NCBI RefSeq assembly: GCF_026340305.1
Contig: NZ_JAPEPI010000001.1
Location: forward strand, 3,162,001 to 3,226,000
Origin: Streptomyces sp. NBC_01381
GTDB lineage: Bacteria; Actinomycetota; Actinomycetes; Streptomycetales; Streptomycetaceae
Reading direction: 5' to 3'
Length of the DNA: 64,000 nt
The position numbers and the translations under genes are program-made. Shown one piece after another: positions 26,416 through 37,833 of the stretch (its first letter is position 1; the number at the start of each line of letters is the position of its first letter). The notes under the pieces are model-generated. The model saw nothing but the letters and a program-made list of their open reading frames with translations, was not told the origin of the DNA and did no database searches.

Positions 26416-26838
26416 CTAGGGACCGGCGGCGGGCTCCGGCACGACGGCCGTGGCAGTGATCTCCACCAGCTGGCCGCGGTACCCGAGGCACGTGGTGCCG
26501 AGAAGCGTCGACGTGTGCGGGCCCGCGTGCAGGGCGGAGGCGCTCACGACCTCCCACGCCTCGCTCAGGACGCCGGGTTCGTCGCCGACGACGTACACCG
26601 TGCTGGCCACCACCAGGGAGAGATCGCTGCCGATCGCGCGCAGCGCCTCGTCGAGGTTGGCGATGACCTGCGCGGTCTGCCGGGGCACGTCGCCGTCCCC
26701 CACGAGGTTCCCCTCGGGGTCGAGCGGCACGGAGCCCGCCATGAAGGCGAGGCGGGCGCCTGCCTCGACGACGGCGGCGTGGGCGTATCCGGGTGGCGGG
26801 AAGAGGGTGGGGACCGTGGTGCGGTGAATGAGGGTCAT
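26416..26838 (-). CDS. RidA/YjgF-family protein
   Basis: A 140-aa protein matching the RidA fold. Motifs are PPGYAHAAVVEAGARLAFMAGSVPLD, QTAQVIANLDEALRAIGSDLSLVV, TTCLGYRGQLVEITATAVV. Canonical RidA has an Arg for the imine carboxylate (R-x-x in the A-C-V-E-V region). Here the C-terminal motif is variant, so it may belong to a RidA-related subgroup. The family deaminates reactive enamine/imine intermediates in the cytosol. Confidence 0.82.
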   Translation of the reverse strand: MTLIHRTTVPTLFPPPGYAHAAVVEAGARLAFMAGSVPLDPEGNLVGDGDVPRQTAQVIANLDEALRAIGSDLSLVVASTVYVVGDEPGVLSEAWEVVSASALHAGPHTSTLLGTTCLGYRGQLVEITATAVVPEPAAGP

Positions 26839-26973
26839 GCCCCTGATCGTGCGGGAGCAGGACGGCCGTACGCATCCGAATTCGGTGGCGCCGAGGGGGC
26901 GGAGAGGGGGCGGAGAGGGGCGGGCGGGCTATTCGCTTGCCCTGGCCCGAGCAGCGCTGTAAGGATCGCCGCC

Positions 26974-27816
26974 ATGCCCCTCTTCCCCGCCCATGACGGC
27001 ACGGACCTCTCCCATCACGTGTACGGCGACGACGCCGGCGCCCCGCTCATCTGCCTGCCCGGCGGTCCGCAGGACTCCGTGTACCTCGGTGAGCTCGGCG
27101 GTCTGTCCGCCCACCGGCAATTGATCATGCTGGACATCCGGGGCACGGGGGAGTCCGCGCTGCCGCAGGATCTCGCGTCCTGCCGGTGCGACCGGCTCGT
27201 CGACGACGTCGAGGCCCTGCGCGAGCACCTCGGGCTCGACCGCATCGATCTGCTCGGGCACAGCGCGGGTGCGAACATCGCCGTCCAGTACGCGGCCCGC
27301 CACCCCGAGCGGGTCGGCAGGCTCGTCCTGGTCACGCCGAGCACCAGGGCCGTCGGCGTCGCCATCGACGGTGCGACCCGGCGCGAGACCGCGCTGCTCC
27401 GCAAGGACGAGCCCTGGTTCCCGGAGGCCTTCGCGGCCCTCGAAGCCATCGTGTCCGGCAACGCCACGGCGGACAGCTGGCAGGCCATCGCGCCTTTCTC
27501 GTACGGCAATTGGGACGCGGCGGCGCAGGCGCACCAGGCGGCGGAGGCCGGCCAGCAGAACCCGGCCGTCACCGAGGCTTTCGGCGCCGAGGGCGCGTTT
27601 GAGCCCGAGGCCACGCGCGCGGCGCTCGCCGAGTTCGGGGCGCCGGTCCTCGTGGTCGCCGGGGAGTTCGACCTGGGCGCGCCGCCGGCCGCCGTGGCGG
27701 AGGTCGCCGCGCTGTTCCCGGACGCGACGCTCGTCGTGCGGCCGGGCGCGGGGCACTTTCCGTGGCTCGACGACGCGGAGGGATTCGTCGCGCCCGTCGC
27801 GGAGTTCCTCGCGTGA
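26974..27816 (+). CDS. Alpha/beta hydrolase (proline iminopeptidase-like)
   Basis: A 280-aa protein with an oxyanion segment (LICLPGGPQDSVYL), the nucleophile elbow GHSAGA (Ser about 92), an acid region near VVAGEFDLGAP, and a terminal His in GAGHFPWLDD. This completes a Ser-Asp-His triad. The GGP motif with MLDIRGTGES resembles proline iminopeptidases. The substrate is uncertain. The start ATG 26974 was chosen because the upstream extension is non-homologous and passes through the repeat. Confidence 0.83.
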   Translation: MPLFPAHDGTDLSHHVYGDDAGAPLICLPGGPQDSVYLGELGGLSAHRQLIMLDIRGTGESALPQDLASCRCDRLVDDVEALREHLGLDRIDLLGHSAGANIAVQYAARHPERVGRLVLVTPSTRAVGVAIDGATRRETALLRKDEPWFPEAFAALEAIVSGNATADSWQAIAPFSYGNWDAAAQAHQAAEAGQQNPAVTEAFGAEGAFEPEATRAALAEFGAPVLVVAGEFDLGAPPAAVAEVAALFPDATLVVRPGAGHFPWLDDAEGFVAPVAEFLA

Positions 27817-27836
27817 GGGACCGCCCGCGTATGAGG

Positions 27837-28835
27837 TCAGCGCACCGCGGACGGTGAAGTCCCGCCCTCTACAAGGAGGTTCGGCTTACCTTCGCCGTCC
27901 GCCCGTGTCGTCCAGATGTCCTGCTTGCGGCCCTCCTTGCCGGGAAGCGCGTACGCGAGGGTGTCGTCGTCGAGCCAGGCCGCCTGGTCGTCGACGTTGC
28001 GGGACTCGGCGAGCGGGCGCTCGCGCATCGTCCGCAGGTCGAGCACGTACAGGCGCCACGGGTCCGAAGTGCCCTTCCGTACACGCTTCTTGAAGGTGAT
28101 GCGGGTGTTGTCGGGGGAGAGGGACGGGCACTCGACGTTGGTGCGCAGGGTGCGCGCCGCCCACTTCTTCATGTCGCCCTGGACGAGGTACGTCTTCCCC
28201 TTCGTCGACACGGTCGCGTAGAAGCGGTTGTCGTCCTTGGCGAAGGTGACGCCCCAGTAGTTGACGTCGGGGGAGTGGTAGCGGCGGCCGTCGAGGGTGA
28301 GGGGGATCTCCTCCATGTTCTTGATGAGATAGCCGGTTCGGGTGTCCAGGATCGACGTACGGGTCGAGAAGGACGAGCCCGCGTAGGAGTCGCCGGTCGC
28401 GAACATCGTCCACGACAGCATCCGGCCCGATGCCGAGACCCGGGCCCGGTTGGGGATGCCGGTGAGTGCGATACGGCGCTTCTCCTTGAGCCTGTCGTCC
28501 AGGACCACGGCGTACGACTTGGGCGGGATCCCCGAGCGGCGCTGCAGGCACACGGCGGTGCCACCGGCGGCGTAGAACCGCTCGCAGGAGGGGCCGCCCG
28601 TGGTGCGCGGCCCCTTGCCGGACGGCAGGGCGGTGCGGGCGACGCGGCCCGCACCGGCCTCCGAGCTGCGGAAGTACAGCTGCCCGGTGTCGAGGGCGAA
28701 CTCCGATGCGGCGGCGGCCGGTTGGGCGCGCCCGGCGGCGTGCAGCGTGTAGGCGACGGCGACCGTGGCGAGGACGGCCGCCGCCGCGGACACGGCGATG
28801 ATCCGGGCGCGCAGGGAGGGTGGTTGCGCGGTCAT
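27837..28835 (-). CDS. Membrane-anchored TolB/beta-propeller-like protein
   Basis: A 332-aa protein. Residues about 9-30 form a signal anchor (IIAVSAAAAVLATVAVAYTLHAA). The rest has several WD-like blades of the TolB type, such as NRARVSASGRMLSW, NVECPSLSPDNTRITFKK and DDQAAWLDDDTLAYALPG. TolB-like propellers act as extracytoplasmic binding modules. The start overlaps the end of the upstream MFS gene by 4 bp (ATGA), so it is the last gene of a leftward operon. Confidence 0.75.
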   Translation of the reverse strand: MTAQPPSLRARIIAVSAAAAVLATVAVAYTLHAAGRAQPAAAASEFALDTGQLYFRSSEAGAGRVARTALPSGKGPRTTGGPSCERFYAAGGTAVCLQRRSGIPPKSYAVVLDDRLKEKRRIALTGIPNRARVSASGRMLSWTMFATGDSYAGSSFSTRTSILDTRTGYLIKNMEEIPLTLDGRRYHSPDVNYWGVTFAKDDNRFYATVSTKGKTYLVQGDMKKWAARTLRTNVECPSLSPDNTRITFKKRVRKGTSDPWRLYVLDLRTMRERPLAESRNVDDQAAWLDDDTLAYALPGKEGRKQDIWTTRADGEGKPNLLVEGGTSPSAVR

Positions 28836-30169
28836 GCCTGCCTTTCGGGGTTCTGGAGGCTTCCGGTGCGGGGAAGCAGCAGCGCCGCCCCCGCCAGCGC
28901 CACCGTGAGGGCGAGCACCGCGCAGGTCAGCGCGGGGCCGATGCCCCACAGCGTCCACGCCGCGCCGAAGCCGGCCGCGGCGACAAGGCGGGCCAGGGCC
29001 TGGCCCGTCTGGAGCACCGCCATGCCGCTCGCCCTGCGCCCCCGCGGCAGCACGGGCGTGGCGAGCGCCATCAGGACGCCGTCGGTGGCGGCGTAGAAGA
29101 TGCCGAGCAGCAGCAGTACGCCGACGAGCAGAGGCAGGCCGTCGGTGGGGCAGAGCAGCAGGACGTACCCGCCGAGCAGCGCCGCGTGCCCGGCCAGGAA
29201 CGGGACGCGGCGGCCCACACGGTCGGCGAGCCGCCCCGCGGGCACCGCGAGCAGCAGATAGACGGCGGCGGCGCCCAGGGGCAGCAGCGGGAACCAGCTG
29301 ACCGCGAAGTCGAGCCGCCGCTGGAGCAGCAGATACAGGAAGGCGTCGCCGATGGTGGCCGCGCCGAGCAGCGCCGCCGCCCCGAGGACGCGCCGGAACG
29401 CGGGGATGCGCACGAGGTCAACGACCCTTCCCCGCTTGGTGGTTGAAGGCTCCCGGCGGGTGGCGGCGACGAGGGTGGCGTCGTGCCGCCCCGGTACGAA
29501 CGCGACCAGCATGAGCACCCCGAGCAGCCCGAAGCAGAAGCTGACCACGAACACGGCGTCGTACGCGTCCGCCGTCGCCCACAGCAGCGCGAACGCGGCG
29601 AGCGGACCGAGCAGCGCGCCCGTCGTGTCCATCGCCCGGTGCACGCCGAAGGCGCGGCCGAGGGTGTCCGGCGGGCTGCTGAGCGAGATCAGCGCGTCGC
29701 GCGGCGCGGTGCGCACCCCCTTGCCGATGCGGTCCGCCGCGAGCGCCGCGCCGATCCCGGCCGTGGCCCCGCCCGCGAGGAGCAGGCCGAGCCGGGAGAG
29801 CGCGGAGAGCGCGTAACCGCCGCCCGCGACGAGCTTGTGCCGTCCGCCGCGGTCGGCGGCGTAACCGCCGAGGAGCCGCACGAAGGCGGTTACGCCGTTG
29901 TAGAGGCCGTCGAGGAAGCCGAACTGGAGGGGAGAGAGCCCGAGTTGGAGCACGAAGTAGAGCGGAAGGACCGCCGTGACCATCTCGGAGGAGATGTCGG
30001 TGACCAGGCTGACCGCGCCGAGGGCGATGACGGGCCCGGCGACGCGGCCGCGCTTGGCCTTGCCCTCGGCCTTGGCTTCCGCCGCCCCTTCGGGGGCGGC
30101 TTCGGCTTCGGCTTCGGGCTTGGTTTTCGCTTTGGCCTTCGCGACCGCGTCGGTGGATGCCAGATACAT
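28832..30169 (-). CDS. Major facilitator superfamily transporter
   Basis: A 445-aa protein. A charged Lys/Ala/Glu repeat tail of about 40 residues leads into 12 predicted transmembrane helices. MFS features are GGYAADRGGRHKLV (motif A between helices 2 and 3), its counterpart GRLADRVGRRVPFL in the second half, and DRIGKGVRTAPRDALISLSS. The last resembles a drug/phosphate efflux group found in many Streptomyces. Substrate unknown. Nine bases separate it from the phosphoesterase upstream, and its stop overlaps the TolB-like gene. Confidence 0.85.
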   Translation of the reverse strand: MYLASTDAVAKAKAKTKPEAEAEAAPEGAAEAKAEGKAKRGRVAGPVIALGAVSLVTDISSEMVTAVLPLYFVLQLGLSPLQFGFLDGLYNGVTAFVRLLGGYAADRGGRHKLVAGGGYALSALSRLGLLLAGGATAGIGAALAADRIGKGVRTAPRDALISLSSPPDTLGRAFGVHRAMDTTGALLGPLAAFALLWATADAYDAVFVVSFCFGLLGVLMLVAFVPGRHDATLVAATRREPSTTKRGRVVDLVRIPAFRRVLGAAALLGAATIGDAFLYLLLQRRLDFAVSWFPLLPLGAAAVYLLLAVPAGRLADRVGRRVPFLAGHAALLGGYVLLLCPTDGLPLLVGVLLLLGIFYAATDGVLMALATPVLPRGRRASGMAVLQTGQALARLVAAAGFGAAWTLWGIGPALTCAVLALTVALAGAALLLPRTGSLQNPERQA

Positions 30170-30178
30170 CCCGCCGGT

Positions 30179-31195
30179 TCAGTGGCACTCGTAGGACGGG
30201 CTGCTGTCCTTCGTCGCGCCGTCCGTGCCGACGAGGTCCCAGGAGAAGCCGGTGTCGGTGAAGTCCAGCTTCACCACGCCGAAGGTCTTGGTCAGCCGCT
30301 TCTCGCTGTTGGGCTGCACTTCCTCGATCTTGTACGGGTTGGCGCCGCCCATGCCGCCGAGCAGCTCGACGATGCCGTTCTCGTCGGCCTCGCCGTCCGC
30401 GTTCTGCGGGGCGAACCGCTCGTAGTGGTGGTCGTGGCCGTTGAGCACCAGCTCGGCCTTGTTGTCGTACAGGATCTTCCAGATCGGCCTGCTGACCGGG
30501 TCGTTGCCGTGCTCGCCGGAGGAGAAGAGCGGATGGTGCCAGTAAGCGGCCACGCACTTCTTGGAGTTGGCGGCGAGGTCGGCCTTGAGCCACTCGATCT
30601 GCGCGTCGTCGTCGAAGCTGTTGGAGTCGAGCGCGATGAAGTGCCAGTTGTCCTGGTCGTAGCTGTAGTAGCTCTCGCCCTTGGGGTAGGCCACGTCGCC
30701 GAAGTACGACTTGTAGCCGGCGAGCGCGCCTTCCGGGTCGTACGTCTCGTGGTTGCCCGGGGTCGGGCGGGTCTTGTCCTTGAACGCGCCCCAGCTGGTG
30801 TCGTAGTACTTCTCGAAGTCCCGCAGCCGGGCGTCGTCGTACTGGTTGTCGCCCATCGTCATCACGAAGGACGGGTTGAGCTTCTCGACGAGCGCGGCGG
30901 TCTTGGGGTGCTCGCAGCCGCTGTCGCCCTCGGTGCACTGTTCGGCGATGTCGCCGGCGGCGACCGCGGTGAACGCCGCCTTCGCGCCCTTGCCGGTCGG
31001 TGCGGCGTCGGCCTCGTCGGCCGGGGACCAGAGCAGCACCCCGCCGACCAGCGCGAGCGACGCGCCTGCGGCGAGGGGGATGGCCCAACGGGCCTTCTTC
31101 GTACGGGTCTTGCTTGTGCGGGCCGTGTTTGTACGGGCCTTGTTTGTACGGGCCTTGTTTGTACGGGTGTTCATGGCGCGGGGGGTGGGCGGCAT
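30179..31195 (-). CDS. Secreted metallophosphoesterase
   Basis: A 338-aa protein. Basic repeats (RTNKA-type pentapeptides) precede a transmembrane/signal segment (about 37-57). The calcineurin-like phosphoesterase core follows: AVAAGDIAEQC (D-x), MTMGDNQYDD (GD-x-x-Y/D), PGNHET (GNH-E/D), YWHHPLF, and LNGHDHHYERFAP (GH-x-H). All five metal motifs are present. The start at 31195 has an AGGAGA site. First gene of a leftward operon with the MFS transporter and TolB-like protein; likely extracellular phosphatase activity. Confidence 0.87.
   Translation of the reverse strand: MPPTPRAMNTRTNKARTNKARTNTARTSKTRTKKARWAIPLAAGASLALVGGVLLWSPADEADAAPTGKGAKAAFTAVAAGDIAEQCTEGDSGCEHPKTAALVEKLNPSFVMTMGDNQYDDARLRDFEKYYDTSWGAFKDKTRPTPGNHETYDPEGALAGYKSYFGDVAYPKGESYYSYDQDNWHFIALDSNSFDDDAQIEWLKADLAANSKKCVAAYWHHPLFSSGEHGNDPVSRPIWKILYDNKAELVLNGHDHHYERFAPQNADGEADENGIVELLGGMGGANPYKIEEVQPNSEKRLTKTFGVVKLDFTDTGFSWDLVGTDGATKDSSPSYECH
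31090..31164. repeat. Five 15-bp tandem units encoding pentapeptide repeats
   Basis: Units start at 31090, 31105, 31120, 31135 and 31150, with the last two identical. They encode the basic RT(N/S/K)xA repeats in the cytoplasmic lead of the phosphoesterase signal region. Confidence 0.85.
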
Positions 31196-31302
31196 GTCCG
31201 TCTCCTAGATCGGCGTGGGGGCCGTGAGCGGTGTGGGGACCGTTCCGCAGGCATCTTGTCGAGACGACATGTGCGCGTCAATATCGCGGGGCGAACTATT
31301 GT

Positions 31303-31317
31303 TAGGAAAGTTTCCTA
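31303..31317. promoter_or_regulatory. Candidate operator palindrome upstream of the phosphoesterase operon
   Basis: TAGGAAAGTTTCCTA is a perfect palindrome around a central G, 108 bp upstream of the phosphoesterase start and 74 bp before the divergent SNF2 gene. I have seen similar AGGAAAGTTTCCT sites linked to ROK-family regulators in Streptomyces, but that link was not checked. Confidence 0.55.
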
Positions 31318-31390
31318 CCAGCGTTCATCCCGAGGTGGTCGACCTGCTGACTTAGGGTGGCTTTCGGGAATGACGTGAGGGTGGCTGAGG

Positions 31391-34428
<3,038 letters not shown>

Positions 34429-34432
<4 letters not shown>

Positions 34433-36405
34433 GGGGCGGCGCTGCCGGGGGCGCGGGCGAGGGCGAGGCTGCGGGCGGGGCGAGGGCCGCCGGTGCCGGG
34501 GAGGGTCCTGCCGCTGGAGCCGATCGTGCGGGTGCGGGTGTGGGTGCTGATGTGGGCGGCGGTGCGGGCGTGGGCGTACGCGGCGCGGGGGGTGCGGGGG
34601 GAGCGCGGGACGCTGCCCGCGCAGGCATCGTGCGGTCTGCCGCTGCCCGCACGGGTGATGGGCGGTCTCCCGGTGCTCGCACGAGTGATGCGCAGTCCCC
34701 TGGTGCTCGCACGAGTGATGGGCGGTCTGCTGCCGCCCGCGCGGGGATCGTGCGGTCGGCTGGTGGCGCGGGCTCGGGTGATGGGCGGTCTGCTGCTGTA
34801 CGGATAGGTGATGCACGGTCTGCCGGCACTGGCACTGGCACCGGCAATGGCACCGGCGCTGGCTCGGGTGAGATGACTGCTGGCCGCTCGGGTGATGCGG
34901 GGTCCGCTGGTGGGGCGCGGGATGCTGCGCGCGCAGGGATCGTGCGGTCGGCCGCTGGTCGTTCGGGTGATGCGGGGGCGGCCGGCGCCGGCTCAGGTGA
35001 TACGCGGTCCGCCGCTGCCCACGCGGGCGACACGCGAGCATCCGCCGTCGGCACGGGCGACACGCGCGCCCCCGCCACCCGCACGGACGCCACGCGCGCC
35101 CCCGCCACCCGCGCGGGCGGAGGCACCCGCACCGCCGCCACCCGTACCGGCGGCACCGGCCGGGTCTTCCCCCCACTCCCTCAATACCCCGACCCCCAGG
35201 CCCCGTTCGCGACCTCCTGGTGGGGCAACGCCTGGATCGCCGCCCTGGAGGGGACGTCGCTCGACCCGGGCCGGCTCAGTCGCGGCCGTGCCTACGCCCG
35301 TGAGGGTCACGTCGACACGATCACCGTCGCACCGGGCCGCATCGTGGCGTACGTACACGGAAGTCGCCCGCGCCCCTACCGCGCCGAGATCCGCATGCGC
35401 ACGCTCACCCCGGAGGACTGGGACACCTTCCTGGACGCGGTGGCCACGGAACCCGCGCACATCGCGGCGCTGTTGGACAAAGACATGCCGCACGCGCTGG
35501 CGGAGGCGGCGGAACGAGCCAACATCCAACTCCTCCCCGGCCCAGGTGACTTGGTCCCATCCTGCAGCTGTCCGGACCACGGCCGCCCCTGCAAGCACGC
35601 GGCGGCCCTCACCTACCAGACGGCCAGGCTCCTGGACGCGGACCCCTTCGTACTGCTCCTCCTGCGCGGCGGAGACGAGGCGGCGCTCCTTGACGAACTG
35701 GCGCAGCGCAACGCGCACGAGGCGGCCCGCGAGCAGTCCGAAGCGGCGACCGAGGCGGGCCCCGAGAACCTCCCAGGAACCCTGGCCCGAGAGGCCCTCG
35801 CCACGGACCACCGCCCCCCGCTCCCACCCCCTCTCGCCGCCCCCGCCCACGCGGGCGACCCCCCGCTCCTCCCCTCCCTCCCCGGCGCCCCCGACCCCAC
35901 ATCCCTGGAGTTCCTGGCAACGGACACGGCGTCCCGAGCCCACGCCTTCCTCACCACAGGCGCGGACCCCTTCGCGGCCGCCGACCCCTGGCACGACGCG
36001 GTACGCCTGGCCGCATCACACCCCGGCCTCACTGGCCGCCGCAGCTTCAGCCGCCAATTCACCGAACTGGCAAGGGCGGTGGGCCACACCCCCACCGACC
36101 TCTCCCGTGCGGCAGCGGCGTGGCGCCAGGGCGCGGAGGAGGGCTTGTCCGTCCTCGAATCCCCCTGGGACCCCCCGGCGGGCCCCTTCGACCGGGCCCG
36201 AGGCGCCCTCATCACGGCAGACCTCCCCCGCATGACCATCCACCGCAACCACCTCACCAACGCCTCCGGCTCCCTCCAACTCCGCTACGGGAGGGACGGC
36301 CGCTGGTACCCGTACCGGAGCGAGCCGGGGCGGGACGACTGGTGGCCCGAGGGGGAGCCGGACGAGGATCCGGTGGGGGCGGTGACGGGGATGATCGGGA
36401 CGTAG
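34429..36405 (+). CDS. SWIM zinc-finger protein with repetitive N-terminal region
   Basis: A 658-aa protein from the GTG at 34429 (GGAGG upstream; 4-bp overlap with the SNF2 gene). Residues 1 to about 245 are low-complexity Ala/Gly/Arg/Ser/Thr repeats with units like RTSDGRS and ARAGIVRSA. A conserved segment begins at FPPLPQYPDPQAPFATSWWGNAWIAALE. The SWIM zinc ligands are C379-x-C381 and C388-x-H390 in CSCPDHGRPCKH. SWIM domains bind DNA or protein. Its tight coupling to an SNF2 helicase suggests a joint complex. The repetitive part may be a disordered spacer. Confidence 0.85.
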
Positions 36406-36546
36406 GGGAGCGGGCGATCCGCAGGTGCTGGGCACCGCCCGGCCTCGGGGGCGGGAACCGCAACACCCAAAAGATCTCCAACAGTCCAACAAGTGGCCGC
36501 GGCGAGTCCAACTCCCCTTCCCTGCACCCCCATTACTCTCCCGGCC

Positions 36547-37533
36547 ATGAAAACTCCCCCCACGTTCCCAGAGGCGAAGCCCCCCTCCCGCAGAACCTTC
36601 CTAACCGCCAGCGGCATAGCCCTGGCCACCATCCCCCTCGGCGGCCTCATCGCCGCCGAGGCGCGAGCGGCCGGAAGGGTAAAGGCCCCCGTCACCGCCC
36701 TCGACGTCATCTCCGACATCCAGGGCGACCTGGCCGACTTCGGCAACGCGCTGGACGACCTCAACTCCTTCGGCGGCTCCGACGCCCTCGTCATCGCCGG
36801 TGACCTCGTGGCGCAGGGCACCGCCCAGCAGTACGACGACCTCTACGCCACGCTCGCCGACCACCCCCACCCGGAGCGGGTCCTCGCCGCGCTCGGCAAC
36901 CACGAGCAGTACAACGCCGACCCCTTCGACACCCAGGTCAAGCGTTTCCTCGACTACACAGGCATGCCGGACGTCTACTCCCAGACGACGGCGGGCGACC
37001 TCCCCCTGCTCTTCATAGGCACCACCGCGCCGGCGGTGAACGGCACCAACCCGCCCTTCGTGACGCTCGGTTCCTCCCAGCTCTCCTGGCTGGACGGCGC
37101 CCTCAAGTCCCACGCGGACAAGCCCTACGTACTGATCTTCAGCCACCACGTCCTGCCGGGCTCGGTCTCCGGCACCACGGGGCCGGACGCCGCCCGCTTC
37201 TACGACCAGGACTTCGTCGACGAGGCCGACCTGCTCACCATCCTCGGCGCGCACCCGAACGTCGTCTTCTTCTCCGGCCACACCCACTGGGACCTCAACC
37301 GCTCGGACTGGGCGGCGAAGAAGATCGTCGAGGGCGGCGACCCGAAGGGGTTCACCGTCGTCAACACGGGCTTCATCCAGACCATGTACGGCCCCGACGG
37401 CAACGGCGGCGAGAAGCCGGGCTCGGGCGCGGAGTCGCAGGGCCTGCGCGTACTCCTCGGGAGCGACGGCAAACTCACCGTCGAATCCCGCGACTTCAAG
37501 GCCAACAAGCTGATCCGCAGCCTCGCCGTCTGA
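36547..37533 (+). CDS. Tat-exported metallophosphoesterase
   Basis: A 328-aa protein. It has a twin-arginine signal (PSRRTFLTASG, then a hydrophobic core ending near EARA). The calcineurin-like phosphoesterase motifs follow: VISDIQGD, VIAGDLVAQG, AALGNHEQY, LIFSHHVLPG and VFFSGHTHWD. Unlike the first phosphoesterase in this window it has a folded-export signal, so it likely acquires metals in the cytoplasm. Its substrate is unknown. It is the last clear housekeeping gene before the defence island, and its stop codon is followed at once by a hairpin. Confidence 0.87.
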   Translation: MKTPPTFPEAKPPSRRTFLTASGIALATIPLGGLIAAEARAAGRVKAPVTALDVISDIQGDLADFGNALDDLNSFGGSDALVIAGDLVAQGTAQQYDDLYATLADHPHPERVLAALGNHEQYNADPFDTQVKRFLDYTGMPDVYSQTTAGDLPLLFIGTTAPAVNGTNPPFVTLGSSQLSWLDGALKSHADKPYVLIFSHHVLPGSVSGTTGPDAARFYDQDFVDEADLLTILGAHPNVVFFSGHTHWDLNRSDWAAKKIVEGGDPKGFTVVNTGFIQTMYGPDGNGGEKPGSGAESQGLRVLLGSDGKLTVESRDFKANKLIRSLAV

Positions 37534-37549
37534 GCATCCACGGATGCTC
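37532..37549 (+). terminator. Hairpin at the stop of the Tat phosphoesterase
   Basis: GAGCATCC (37532-37539) pairs with GGATGCTC (37542-37549), starting within the stop codon. A second imperfect hairpin (37740-37746 with 37749-37756) lies closer to the convergent helicase gene. Confidence 0.55.
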
Positions 37550-37833
37550 CGGCGGACACTGAAGTACTCGGTTTCGACGTTCCCGGCTTGGGGGAGCAAC
37601 ACCTGCGCCGCTCCGGCCGAGCACGACGCACATCTGGTGATCAGCCTGAGAATTGGCTTTATAGGTACACGGGTGAGCGGAATTGCCGCTAACTATATGC
37701 GGCACGGCCGGAGTCGGTGGTCAATCTGTCTGGCACCGTCAGGGGCTTGCCCCCTGCCTCAGGCTTGCTTCCAGTTGGAGACCGCAGGTGCGGTCGACTG
37801 TGTGCACTGGACTGGTCCCTTCGGCATTCCGCG
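37550..37833. other. Gene-free junction between core genes and defence island
   Basis: About 280 bp between convergent genes. Apart from a small imperfect hairpin at 37740-37756, nothing was seen: no tRNA, integrase, or direct repeat that would mark an attachment site. Base composition is visibly less GC-rich than in neighbouring genes. Confidence 0.5.

Noticed and set aside
37550..37833. Attachment site or tRNA at the left border of the island
   Set aside because: No cloverleaf-like sequence, no integrase gene and no matching direct repeat were seen.
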